Positions 45,201-53,993 of a DNA stretch of 64,000 nucleotides are shown here, piece by piece (within the stretch, counting starts at the first letter, position 1; each line of letters starts with the position of its first letter). The stretch is taken from assembly GCA_910574885.1 (NCBI GenBank), contig CAJTDD010000022.1:26736-90735 (forward strand), given 5' to 3'. This DNA comes from Lachnospiraceae bacterium. Its GTDB lineage: Bacteria > Bacillota > Clostridia > Lachnospirales > Lachnospiraceae. The notes under the pieces are model-generated. The model searched no databases, was not told where the DNA came from, and saw nothing but the letters and a program-made list of their open reading frames with translations. Position numbers and translations under genes: made by a program.

Positions 45201-46577
45201 TTACATTTCGGATTCGGGCGGAAGTTTTTTCAGGATGGTGGCGCGCATTGTAATGTAACAGGAGAGCCCGCCGATACAATTGGATATGGGTTCGGCAAGG
45301 AAGACGCCTGTCACGCCTAGCTTTCCGATTCGTGGGAGAATCAGCGTCAGCGGAACGACGATGAACACCTTCCGCAAAAGCGAGAAGAATACCGCCTGTT
45401 TTGGGCGGTTCAGCGCCTTGAATACGCTCTGGCCTGCGAACTGGAACGCCATGAAAAAAAATCCAAAAAAGTAGACGTGCATAGATGGCGCTGCCGCCGC
45501 AATCAGTCCTTCGTTGTGGTTGAAGATGCGGATGAAGAATTCTGGGAAGACGGAAAACAGTCCCCAGATTGTCAGCGTATATGTGAAACCCAACTGGGTC
45601 ATGAAGCGGATTGCCCGTTTCATCAGGCGCATATTGTCAGCCCCGTAATTATAGCTGATGATGGGGGAGGCTCCTTCTGCAATTGCCATCACCGGCGTCT
45701 GGGCAATCTCCCGGACAGAGCTGATGACCGTCATGACGCTGATGTAAAGGTCGCCTCCGAAAATCTGGAGGGTGGAATTGCAGACGATCTGAACCAGGCC
45801 GTTGGTGAACGCCATGCAGAAGGTGGAGACTCCCAGTTTCGCGATTTCCCAGATGCAGGAGAGGTCTGGGGAGAATCCATGGAAATCAAGGGTCAGTTCC
45901 GCCTGTTTCCCGGTCAGGAAACGAAGGACCCATACGGCGGAGAAGAACTGGGAGATAATCGTCGCAAGCGCCGCCCCCTTCACTCCCATATGGAGCAGGA
46001 AGATGAAAATGGGGTCAAGGATGATGTTTAACGCGGCTCCAAGCAGCACGGTCTTCATGCCTGCTTTGGCAAATCCTTGGCTGTTGATATAGGGGTTCAT
46101 CCCCAGGGAAATCATTACAAAGACGGTGCCGAGCAGGTAGATGGCCATGTAGCCGGAGGCGTAAGGGTACGTGGCCGTGCTTGCACCGAACAAAAAGAGC
46201 AGCGGCTTATGGAAGATAAGCCCCAAAAGCGTTAGGAAAAGCCCGGTAACGACCAACATGAAAAATGCATGGTTCATGATTTTTTGTGCTTTCTTGGCGT
46301 CATCCTTTCCTCTGGCGATGGAGCACAGAGGCGCGCCGCCGACCCCGAACAGGTTGGAAAAGGCAGTTACCATGGTGATTACAGGAAAACATAGTCCCAG
46401 CCCTGCCAGGGCAAGAGTGCCTTCGCCGGGGATTTTTCCGATGTAGATGCGGTCGATAATGTTGTAGAGCAGGTGTATCAACTGCGCTGCCAGCATAGGG
46501 ACCGCTACGGAGAGGATATTGCGGGATACGTTTTCATTTCCAAAATCAACTTGCTGTGACTGCATAGTTTGGTTCAC
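45201..46577 (-). CDS. MATE family efflux transporter
   Basis: 458 residues, about twelve membrane helices in two halves. Signatures: the N-terminal VPMLAAQLIHLLYNIIDRI, and SYNYGADNMRLMKRAIRFM in the second half. It exports cationic compounds or other toxic substances by Na+ or H+ antiport; the substrate is unknown. It ends three bases after gpsA on the opposite strand with no clear terminator between them. Confidence 0.93.
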   Translation of the reverse strand: MNQTMQSQQVDFGNENVSRNILSVAVPMLAAQLIHLLYNIIDRIYIGKIPGEGTLALAGLGLCFPVITMVTAFSNLFGVGGAPLCSIARGKDDAKKAQKIMNHAFFMLVVTGLFLTLLGLIFHKPLLFLFGASTATYPYASGYMAIYLLGTVFVMISLGMNPYINSQGFAKAGMKTVLLGAALNIILDPIFIFLLHMGVKGAALATIISQFFSAVWVLRFLTGKQAELTLDFHGFSPDLSCIWEIAKLGVSTFCMAFTNGLVQIVCNSTLQIFGGDLYISVMTVISSVREIAQTPVMAIAEGASPIISYNYGADNMRLMKRAIRFMTQLGFTYTLTIWGLFSVFPEFFIRIFNHNEGLIAAAAPSMHVYFFGFFFMAFQFAGQSVFKALNRPKQAVFFSLLRKVFIVVPLTLILPRIGKLGVTGVFLAEPISNCIGGLSCYITMRATILKKLPPESEM

Positions 46578-46692
46578 TTCTTTCTAATGTGATAGATTTC
46601 TTATAGAAATATTGTATCACAGTTTTTTATCTTATAATATTCTTAATTTCGTTTTCATTGTGTTCAAAATCTTGTATGATAAAAGATGCTGC

Positions 46693-46752
46693 AGGGCATA
46701 CCGTAATACATGCCCCTTGCGGGACGGGTGGGCTTCGTCCAATAAGATATAC
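46693..46752. repeat. Dispersed palindromic repeat, copy C
   Basis: AGGGCATACCGTAATACATG, then CCCCTTGCGGGACGGGTGGG, then CTTCGTCCAATAAGATATAC (consecutive pieces). Same core and CTTCGTCCAATAA end as copy B. Lies immediately upstream of the next gene's ribosome binding site. Confidence 0.75.
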
Positions 46753-46767
46753 GTAAAGAGGATGGTT

Positions 46768-48711
46768 ATGACTAGAAGAGAGATAAAGGCCAGGGCAAGG
46801 CAGAACGTAAAAAAGCATTATATGATTCTTGTAATGACAGGGCTGATTGCCGTGTTTTTGGGGCTGCAGAGTTCGAGCTTTGATAATTTTGTGAGGATGT
46901 ATTCGGCGGAACCAATGGCGGATACAAGGGTCGCCATGGGCAGTATCGGGTTGGTTGACGTGGTGCGGCATATCTTGATGGGCGATCCAGAAAAAGGGAG
47001 AGAACTCTCGGAGAAACTGAAAGAGCAGGAAATCGAACGGTCGAAAGAGGGAAACCGGGCCCTGGGAAGAAGCAGGGGCGCATTATCAAAGATTGTCAAT
47101 GGAGTCACGTCCGGTTCTTTTCTTGTGATGTTCGTGTCGGGAATTAATTCCCTGTTCGGCTCGGATAATCTGGGGAGCCTGCTTTTAGTCTTGCTGGCTT
47201 TTGCCGGAGTGTTCGGCTTCTATCTGCTGGTAGTCAATACTTATACCGTCATTGCGGCGAGAATGTTCCTTGAGGGCAGATGCTATGAGAAGCTGGCGAT
47301 TCACCGGTTTGTATTTTTACTGCGCAGGAAGCGTTGGATGAAAGTTTCCATTGCCATGCTGGTGTACACGGCCTATGAATTTTTGTGGATGCTGACCATT
47401 ATCGGCGGTATTGTGAAATATTATTCCTATTACCTGGCACCGTATATCCTGGCGGAGAACCCATCTCTTAGCGGGCGGCAGGCGGTCACGCTGTCGCGGA
47501 AAATGATGCGGGGGCATAAGTGGGAGTGTTTTGTGATGGAATGTTCGTTTCTTGGGTGGAGCGTCCTTGGGGCGTTTACCTTTGGGCTTACGGAAGTATT
47601 CTACTCCCTTCCCTATCAGATGGCGGCGTTCAGTGAGTATTATGCGGGACTGCGGCGGCAGGCGAAGGCGGCGGGCATCCCTGGGGCGGAGTTTCTCAAT
47701 GATACCTATCTGTACGAGAAGGCGTCAGGGGAACTTCTGGCAGAAACCTATGAGGATGTGGTGGAATGGAAGAATGGGCAGAAGGAAAACGTAAAAAAGC
47801 CGGAGGGATTCCGGGGCGTCCTTTCCGACTGGCTCGGTATTTTCATTGGAGATTCCGAAGAGGAACGGGGATACGAGGAGAACCGAGAGCTTCAGATGCG
47901 GCTTGGAATGTGTAAGGATGTGGTGGAAGGAAGGGCCTATCCAGGAAGGCTGTCCCATTTCCCTGAGACGGAGAAGCAAAAACGGGTGGAGACGTTCCAT
48001 TATATGCGCCATTATTCCGTATGGTCGCTGATTATGTTGTTTTTCTTTTTTTCTATAATGGGCTGGTGCTGGGAAGTGAGCATCCATCTGGTTTTGGACG
48101 GGGTGTTCGTCAACCGGGGGACGCTCCATGGACCGTGGCTGCCTATTTACGGCGGAGGCGGGGTGCTGCTGCTTACGCTGCTGAACCGGGTGCGGAATCA
48201 TCCGGTAGTGCAGTTCTTTAGTATTATTTTCGTATGCGGGATGGTGGAATACTGGACGTCCTACTATCTTGAGGTCGTGTATGACGGAAAGAAATGGTGG
48301 GATTACAGTGGATATTTTCTGAATCTGAACGGTCGGATCTGTGCGGAGGGCCTGCTGGTATTCGGGATCGGAGGCATGGTTATCGTGTATATTGCCGCGC
48401 CTCTTTTGGATAACCGGATACGCGGGATACCGAAAAATGTTCTGGTGTGCTGTTGTTTGGTACTGCTCTGTCTGTATACTGCGGATTGCGGATATTCTAT
48501 GGGGCATCCCAATGAAGGGAAGGGGATTACGGACTATGAGCCTGTGTCCCGGGATTTCGGCAGCCAGGAAGTATTCGGGGAATTTATCGAGGAAATCAAG
48601 TATGGGAGGTGTGGAGATTATGCTGGCGATACTGCTATCCCCGCTGTATGTGTTGGTAAATGTTTATATTATCCGCTGGATTATCCGGTGGCTTGGCGCC
48701 TGCAGGCATGA
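46768..48711 (+). CDS. DUF975 membrane domain fused to a CmpB-like (putative ABC transporter) membrane domain
   Basis: 647 residues from the ATG at 46768, six bases after AAAGAGG; the longer frame starting at 46612 runs through the repeat element and is rejected. The N-terminal half matches DUF975 proteins: MTRREIKARARQNVKKHY, several helices, and YYSYYLAPYILAENPSLSGR followed by LSRKMMRGHKWECF. The C-terminal third (WSLIMLFFFFSIMGWCWEV, GVFVNRGTLHGPWLPIYGGG) matches the CmpB/YwlF-type membrane domain of unknown transport role. Fusion of the two is unusual. Function is not known. The next gene overlaps its 3' end by 92 bases. Confidence 0.8.
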   Translation: MTRREIKARARQNVKKHYMILVMTGLIAVFLGLQSSSFDNFVRMYSAEPMADTRVAMGSIGLVDVVRHILMGDPEKGRELSEKLKEQEIERSKEGNRALGRSRGALSKIVNGVTSGSFLVMFVSGINSLFGSDNLGSLLLVLLAFAGVFGFYLLVVNTYTVIAARMFLEGRCYEKLAIHRFVFLLRRKRWMKVSIAMLVYTAYEFLWMLTIIGGIVKYYSYYLAPYILAENPSLSGRQAVTLSRKMMRGHKWECFVMECSFLGWSVLGAFTFGLTEVFYSLPYQMAAFSEYYAGLRRQAKAAGIPGAEFLNDTYLYEKASGELLAETYEDVVEWKNGQKENVKKPEGFRGVLSDWLGIFIGDSEEERGYEENRELQMRLGMCKDVVEGRAYPGRLSHFPETEKQKRVETFHYMRHYSVWSLIMLFFFFSIMGWCWEVSIHLVLDGVFVNRGTLHGPWLPIYGGGGVLLLTLLNRVRNHPVVQFFSIIFVCGMVEYWTSYYLEVVYDGKKWWDYSGYFLNLNGRICAEGLLVFGIGGMVIVYIAAPLLDNRIRGIPKNVLVCCCLVLLCLYTADCGYSMGHPNEGKGITDYEPVSRDFGSQEVFGEFIEEIKYGRCGDYAGDTAIPAVCVGKCLYYPLDYPVAWRLQA

Positions 48712-49816
48712 GTTTCGGAAGTTTCGGGGGCGCTTGATTGTTTCTGCGGTGTATCTGTTTTTTGCCAGTGCGATGGGGGTTGGGTTCTTTTTGCCGCCGG
48801 GAGCCGTGAAACGTTTTTTTGTAAAGATTGGGAATTACTGGCTTGGAATTCTGCTCTATACGATTCTGGTGGTCGGCGCTGCAGATGCCGTTCATGTGAT
48901 ATTGAAAAGAAGCAAGAGGCTTAATCAGGAGAAACTGAGGAGCTTCAAGGTGTTCGTGGTGTCAGGGATTATCTGTGCCGTCGGGATCGCGGCGCTTAGT
49001 ATCTGGGGAATGGTGAATGCAGGAAATATTCGTACTACAAGGTATGAGGCGGTCATTGAGAAGAATGCGGGCGATATCAAGCAGATGAAGGTGGTTCTTG
49101 CGGCCGACCTGCATATGGGATACAACATCGGGTGCGGTCATATCCGGGAAATGGTGGAAAAGATAAACGCGGAAGAGCCGGATCTGGTGGTGTTTGCGGG
49201 AGACATTTTCGACAATGAGTATGAAGCGTTGGAAGACCCGGAGGAATTGATTTCGATTTTCAAAGGAATTAAAAGTAAATATGGGGTTTACGCCTGTTAC
49301 GGGAACCATGACATCAAGGAGAGGATTCTTGCCGGGTTTACGTTTGGAGGGAGCCGGAAGAAGGAAAGCGACATCCGAATGGATGAGTTCCTTGAGAAGG
49401 CGGGAGTCACCCTGCTTCGGGATGAGTCTGTGCTGATCGCGGACAGTATTTATCTCTATGGGCGTCCGGACAGGCACCGTCCCGGAAGGGGGATAAAGAA
49501 GCGGAAGACGCCGGAGGAGGTCACGGAAGGGATGGATTTGTCTAAGCCGGTGTTCGTGATTGACCATCAGCCGAAGGAGCTTCAAGAGCTTGCAGATGCA
49601 GGCGTGGATTTGGATTTGTGCGGGCATACCCACGACGGGCAGGTGTGGCCGGGGAACCTGACCATACGGTTGATGTGGGAGAACGCATGCGGATATTTGA
49701 AGAAAGGGGATATGCATAATATCGTCACGTCTGGCGTGGGGATATTCGGACCGTATATGCGGGTCGGGACGATTGCGGAGATCTGTGCGGTCACAGTGAA
49801 GTTTGAAGGGGATTGA
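48620..49816 (+). CDS. Membrane-anchored metallophosphoesterase
   Basis: 398 residues from the ATG at 48620, with GGAGGT nine bases upstream. Four to five N-terminal helices are followed by the phosphoesterase domain: LAADLHMGYN (metal D and H), FAGDIFDNE, YGNHD and CGHTHDGQVWPGN. YaeI/YkuE relatives act on lipid or nucleotide phosphates; the substrate is unknown. Translation is probably coupled to the upstream gene by the 92-base overlap. Confidence 0.9.
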   Translation: MLAILLSPLYVLVNVYIIRWIIRWLGACRHEFRKFRGRLIVSAVYLFFASAMGVGFFLPPGAVKRFFVKIGNYWLGILLYTILVVGAADAVHVILKRSKRLNQEKLRSFKVFVVSGIICAVGIAALSIWGMVNAGNIRTTRYEAVIEKNAGDIKQMKVVLAADLHMGYNIGCGHIREMVEKINAEEPDLVVFAGDIFDNEYEALEDPEELISIFKGIKSKYGVYACYGNHDIKERILAGFTFGGSRKKESDIRMDEFLEKAGVTLLRDESVLIADSIYLYGRPDRHRPGRGIKKRKTPEEVTEGMDLSKPVFVIDHQPKELQELADAGVDLDLCGHTHDGQVWPGNLTIRLMWENACGYLKKGDMHNIVTSGVGIFGPYMRVGTIAEICAVTVKFEGD

Positions 49817-49879
49817 GCTTTTGCCAGAAAACAATGGAATAGTGAGTCGGATGGAGCACACTAGACAGGAGGAGTTGGA

Positions 49880-51109
49880 ATGAAGCGTGCGTTGGATTTA
49901 GCAGTGTTATGGATTTATTGTCTGGTGGCGGCGGTGTTTCTGCCGGTCAATATTCCTTTTGTGGCGGCGGCGCTGTCTGCGGTGGTCTATGCATGCGGCG
50001 GCTGTCTGGCCCGGTCGGGGCGTGCAAGGTTTGGAATGACGGCGGTGTTTCTTGCGCTGTCTATGATATACCAATATTTGCTGGTGTTTGCACCTCTTGT
50101 GGTATATACTTTGTTGGACGCAGTCCAACCCACGGCTGTTGAATGTAATTCAAACGGACTGAATGGAGATATGTCTTGCGAGTCGTCCTGGGGGTGTGAT
50201 ATATTGGATACACGCAGCTATGTGTTTGTGTTGGGGCTCGCAGCCTGTTGTTTGGTCGCAGCTTTTTATGTTTTGTCTGAACGGACGGCGGTCTGTTTTG
50301 AAACAGTGGGCTGTTTGATTGCGGGGGTGATTCAGTATCAGACCAGGCGGTATGACCTGTTGGATACGAGATACCGGAGAATCAGGGATGACGGCGTGGA
50401 GAAGAACCTTCTTCTTAGGGACAAGAATCAAAGCATTCTGGAAAAGCAGGACTACGAGATCTACACGGCTACTCTCAGGGAGAGGAATCGGATTGCAAGA
50501 GAAATCCATGATAACGTAGGTCATATGCTGTCCCGGTCGATTTTAATTGTGGGGGCGATGAAGGCGATCCATGAGGAAAGCAATCTAAAGGAACCGCTGT
50601 GCCAGTTGGAGGACACTCTAAACGCAGCCATGACCAGTGTGCGCGAGAGTGTCCATGACTTACATGACGAGGCGATCAACTTAAAGGAAGTTCTGGAGAG
50701 TCTGGTGGGGGAATTTACGTTCTGTCAGGCGCAGCTTGCGTATGATATGGGATATGATGTTCCACGGGAGATCCGGTACGGGTTTATTGCAATCGTCAAG
50801 GAGGCGTTGAACAATGTGATGAAGCACAGCGATGCTACTTGGGTGAAGGTGATTGCCAGGGAGCATCCGGGGCTTTATCAGTTAATCGTAGAGGATAACG
50901 GGACGTCAAAGAGTATGGGATTGGATAGAAGAATGGCGAATCCGGTGAAGGGGCAGGAGGAAAACAGGGGAATCGGTATCCGCAACATGAAAGAGCGGGT
51001 GGATGGGTTTGGCGGGAATCTTGAAATTCGGATGCAAGGCGGTTGGCGGATTTATATTACCGTGCCAAAGCAGGCTAAGGGGGGCCCGAGATTCGGATAT
51101 TCAGTTTAG
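49880..51109 (+). CDS. Sensor histidine kinase (NarL-type partner)
   Basis: 409 residues. About five membrane helices (residues 1-155) are followed by a HisKA_3 dimerisation motif RNRIAREIHDNVGHMLSRS, with the phospho-acceptor His, and a HATPase domain (EALNNVMKHSDATWVKV; EDNGTS; GIGIRNMKERV). The loop LLDAVQPTAVECNSNG..CDILDTRS between helices is longer than I would expect and the DNA here starts like a copy of the dispersed repeat. It phosphorylates the regulator encoded next. Confidence 0.9.
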   Translation: MKRALDLAVLWIYCLVAAVFLPVNIPFVAAALSAVVYACGGCLARSGRARFGMTAVFLALSMIYQYLLVFAPLVVYTLLDAVQPTAVECNSNGLNGDMSCESSWGCDILDTRSYVFVLGLAACCLVAAFYVLSERTAVCFETVGCLIAGVIQYQTRRYDLLDTRYRRIRDDGVEKNLLLRDKNQSILEKQDYEIYTATLRERNRIAREIHDNVGHMLSRSILIVGAMKAIHEESNLKEPLCQLEDTLNAAMTSVRESVHDLHDEAINLKEVLESLVGEFTFCQAQLAYDMGYDVPREIRYGFIAIVKEALNNVMKHSDATWVKVIAREHPGLYQLIVEDNGTSKSMGLDRRMANPVKGQEENRGIGIRNMKERVDGFGGNLEIRMQGGWRIYITVPKQAKGGPRFGYSV

Positions 51110-51159
51110 GAAGATATGTAGGAAGCGGATGCAATGGAAAAGAGAAAGAGGATGGCTTT

Positions 51160-51783
51160 ATGAGGATTGTAATTGTGGACGACGATATGCTGGTGGCAGG
51201 AGCGTTGAAAACGATTTTGGAGGCTGACAAAGACGTTACGGTCGCCGGGACGGGACAGGATGGGGGCGATGCGCTTGGACTGTATCGGCAGCATTTGCCG
51301 GACGTGCTTTTGATGGATATCCGGATGCAGAAGGTTAGCGGTCTTGAGGCGGCAAAACAGATTCTTGAGGAATATCCTCAAGCGAAGATATTGCTTTTGA
51401 CAACGTTTGCCGACGATGAATATATTGTGAAAGCTCTAAAATACGGCGTCAAAGGCTATCTGCTCAAGCAGGATTACACAAGCATTCTTCCCGCAATCCG
51501 GGCGGTGTGTACAGGACAGACCGTGTTCGGGACGGAAATCGTATCGAAGATACCGCAGCTTTTACAGGAAAAGAAGACATTTGACTGGGCGGCTTATGAA
51601 ATCAGTGAGAAGGAGCTAAAGGTCATGTCTCTGGTGGCGGAGGGGCTAAGTAATAAGGAAATCGCCCAAGAATTGTTCCTGAGCGAGGGGACAGTGCGTA
51701 ATTATATCAGTAATATTCTGGAAAAGCTGGGTCTTAGGGACCGAACGCAGTTAGCGGTGCATTATCTGAAAAAAAACTATTGA
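51160..51783 (+). CDS. NarL/LuxR-type response regulator
   Basis: 207 residues. Receiver domain with DDDM, the phospho-acceptor Asp in LLMDIRMQ and KQ at the Lys position; LuxR helix-turn-helix at the C-terminus (EGLSNKEIAQELFLSEGTV). It forms a two-component pair with the kinase just upstream. Targets unknown. Confidence 0.94.
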   Translation: MRIVIVDDDMLVAGALKTILEADKDVTVAGTGQDGGDALGLYRQHLPDVLLMDIRMQKVSGLEAAKQILEEYPQAKILLLTTFADDEYIVKALKYGVKGYLLKQDYTSILPAIRAVCTGQTVFGTEIVSKIPQLLQEKKTFDWAAYEISEKELKVMSLVAEGLSNKEIAQELFLSEGTVRNYISNILEKLGLRDRTQLAVHYLKKNY

Positions 51784-51864
51784 TAATCTGGATGTAAAAG
51801 TAGTACAATGCTAGATGTGAGAGATGTATTACACGGAATAATATAAAGTAAAGGAGAGATCATC

Positions 51865-52245
51865 ATGAAAGTAGTAGCGACAAAGAAAGCGCCGGAAGCA
51901 TTGGGGCCATATTCACAGGGATATGTGCATAATGGAATTTTCTATTCTGCAGGACAGGTTCCGATTAATCCGGAGACGGGAGATGTGGAGGCAGAGACGA
52001 TTGAGGGACAGGCAGAGCAGGTATGCAAGAACTTAGGCGCAGTCCTTGAAGAAGCCGGAACGTCTTTTGACAAAGTACTGAAAACCACCTGCTTCTTAGC
52101 AGATATGGGAGATTTCGCAGCATTTAACGAAGTGTATGCGAAGTATTTCACGTCTAAGCCAGCGAGAAGCTGCGTTGCAGTGAAGACGCTGCCGAAGAAT
52201 GTGAAGTGTGAAGTAGAACTGATTGCAGTTGCAGAAGAGAGGTAA
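51865..52245 (+). CDS. ridA: RidA family reactive intermediate deaminase
   Basis: 126 residues. KKAPEALGPYSQGYVHNGI and the C-terminal RSCVAVKTLPKNVKCEVE contain the conserved Arg and Glu of the trimeric RidA enzymes, which hydrolyse reactive 2-aminoacrylate and related imines. AAAGGAGAG precedes the ATG. The next gene starts 5 bases after its stop. Confidence 0.95.
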   Translation: MKVVATKKAPEALGPYSQGYVHNGIFYSAGQVPINPETGDVEAETIEGQAEQVCKNLGAVLEEAGTSFDKVLKTTCFLADMGDFAAFNEVYAKYFTSKPARSCVAVKTLPKNVKCEVELIAVAEER

Positions 52246-52250
52246 GTATC

Positions 52251-53084
52251 ATGGCAGAAGAACAGCAGAATGGCTGTACATCATCGGACTGTGCCGGATG
52301 TGCTCATGCTGGGTCATGCAGCAGCAAGCCTCAGGATTTGAGAGAGCCGGCGAATCCGTTTTCTAAGATAAAGAAAGTGATTGCAGTCGTAAGTGGTAAG
52401 GGCGGAGTGGGCAAGTCCCTGGTGACGGCAAGCCTTGCAAGGATGATGAGGGAGCAGGGATTTTCTGTCGGCATCCTGGATGCTGACGTGACCGGTCCTT
52501 CCATTCCTAAGATGTATGGAATCCATGAGAAGGCAAAAGGAGATGAGGCAGGAATCTTCCCTTGTGAGTCGAAGGACGGCACGAAGATTATGTCTGTGAA
52601 CCTGCTCCTTGAGAATGAGTCCGATCCGGTTATCTGGAGAGGTCCGGTGATTGCAGGCGTTGTGACACAGTTCTGGACAGATGTTATGTGGGGCGAATTG
52701 GATTATCTGTTTGTGGACATGCCGCCGGGAACCGGCGACGTACCGTTGACGGTATTCCAGTCTCTTCCGGTGGACGGCGTGGTAATCGTGACGTCTCCTC
52801 AGGATCTTGTGCAGATGATTGTGAAGAAGGCCTACAATATGGCAAAAGCTATGAATATCCCGGTGCTGGGAATCGTAGAGAACTACAGCTATCTGGTGTG
52901 CCCGGACTGTGGGAAACAGATTCCCGTGTTCGGTGAGAGTCATGTTGACCAGGCGGCAGAGGAGCTTGGGATTCCTGTATTGGGTAAGATGCCGATAGAT
53001 GCAAGACTTGCAGAGGCGGTGGAGCAAGAGAGGTTCCATGAGATCAGCAATGAGTATTTGCAGGCGGCGGTGAATAAGATATAG
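52251..53084 (+). CDS. Mrp/NBP35 family P-loop ATPase (Fe-S cluster carrier)
   Basis: 277 residues. A Cys-rich N-terminus (CTSSDCAGCAHAGSC) precedes the deviant Walker A GKGGVGKS near residue 50; VDMPPGTGDVPLT, and CPDCGKQ near residue 220, likely bind an Fe-S cluster. Mrp proteins transfer Fe-S clusters to apoenzymes. Co-transcription with ridA is likely. Confidence 0.94.
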   Translation: MAEEQQNGCTSSDCAGCAHAGSCSSKPQDLREPANPFSKIKKVIAVVSGKGGVGKSLVTASLARMMREQGFSVGILDADVTGPSIPKMYGIHEKAKGDEAGIFPCESKDGTKIMSVNLLLENESDPVIWRGPVIAGVVTQFWTDVMWGELDYLFVDMPPGTGDVPLTVFQSLPVDGVVIVTSPQDLVQMIVKKAYNMAKAMNIPVLGIVENYSYLVCPDCGKQIPVFGESHVDQAAEELGIPVLGKMPIDARLAEAVEQERFHEISNEYLQAAVNKI

Positions 53085-53136
53085 AAGCGTGATTCGTGGC
53101 GTAGGCGGGAGGTATTACCTGCTTACGCCGTTCTTT

Positions 53137-53260
53137 TATACCTTATTGGACGAAGTCCACCCGCCCGAAGGGCATGCATTACGGGATGCCCGGAGGGTAT
53201 ACCTTATCGGACAAAGTCCGCCCGCCCGAAGGGCATGCATCACGGGATGCCCTTTGGGTA
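53137..53260. repeat. Dispersed palindromic repeat, copies D1 and D2 in tandem
   Basis: Two copies about 61 bp apart. Each runs: TATACCTTAT, a GGAC..GTCC mini-hairpin, CCCGCCCGAAGGGCATGCAT, TACGGGATGCCC, GGGTATA. D1 and D2 differ at about ten positions. This is the longest repeat island in the window and lies between mrp and the BceR-like regulator. Confidence 0.85.
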
Positions 53261-53318
53261 TACTTTATCCTGTGGGGATAGGATGAGAGAATAGGCTGAA
53301 TGATAAGGAGTGGAAGCA

Positions 53319-53993
53319 ATGTATAAAATTTTAGTCGTAGAGGATGACCGAATCATCGCTCAGGCTCTTGCATCACATTTGCGCAGATGGGATTATGAGA
53401 CGAAATGTGTGGAGGATTTAAAAAATATCATGGATGAGTTTCGGCAGTTTGAGCCGCATTTGGTTCTTCTGGATATCATGCTGCCGTTCTTCAATGGATT
53501 TCACTGGTGTCAGGAAATCCGGAAGATATCGGAAGCGCCGATTATTTTCCTGTCTTCTGCCAATGATAATATGAACATCGTTATGGCAATGAACATGGGC
53601 GGGGATGAATTCATCGAGAAGCCTTTCGACCTCAATGTGGTAACGGCGAAGGTACAAGCAATCCTGAGGAGGTCTTATTCCTATCAGGGTACGGTAAATG
53701 TGATGGAATACCATGGGGCTGTCCTGAACTTAAATGATGCGACGCTAACATATGAGGAACAGAAGACAGAGCTTACGAAGAACGAATTCCGCATCCTTCA
53801 GATGCTATTAGAAAATGTCGGCAGGATTGTATCCAGGGATAGTATTATTACCAGGCTGTGGGAGAGTGATGAGTTTATTGATGATAACACGCTCACTGTA
53901 AATATTGCCAGGCTTAGGAAGAAACTGGAGCAGATTGGGCTTGAAAAGATGATAAGGACGAAAAAGGGAATCGGGTATATGGTGGAACAATGA
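53319..53993 (+). CDS. OmpR-type response regulator (BceR/GraR-like)
   Basis: 224 residues from the ATG at 53319, which lies eight bases after AAGGAG; the GTG at 53310 is rejected. Receiver domain with VVEDDRI, the Asp in LLDIMLPFFNG and K in EKPFDLNVV, then a winged-helix (RIVSRDSIITRLWESDEF, GIGYMVE). It overlaps the kinase gene by 4 bases. BceR-like proteins induce bacitracin- or peptide-resistance ABC transporters, but none is present here. Confidence 0.9.
   Translation: MYKILVVEDDRIIAQALASHLRRWDYETKCVEDLKNIMDEFRQFEPHLVLLDIMLPFFNGFHWCQEIRKISEAPIIFLSSANDNMNIVMAMNMGGDEFIEKPFDLNVVTAKVQAILRRSYSYQGTVNVMEYHGAVLNLNDATLTYEEQKTELTKNEFRILQMLLENVGRIVSRDSIITRLWESDEFIDDNTLTVNIARLRKKLEQIGLEKMIRTKKGIGYMVEQ

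Noticed and set aside
46612..46767. Upstream extension of the DUF975 fusion protein
   Set aside because: It reads through a dispersed repeat and has no ribosome binding site; AAAGAGG sits six bases before 46768.
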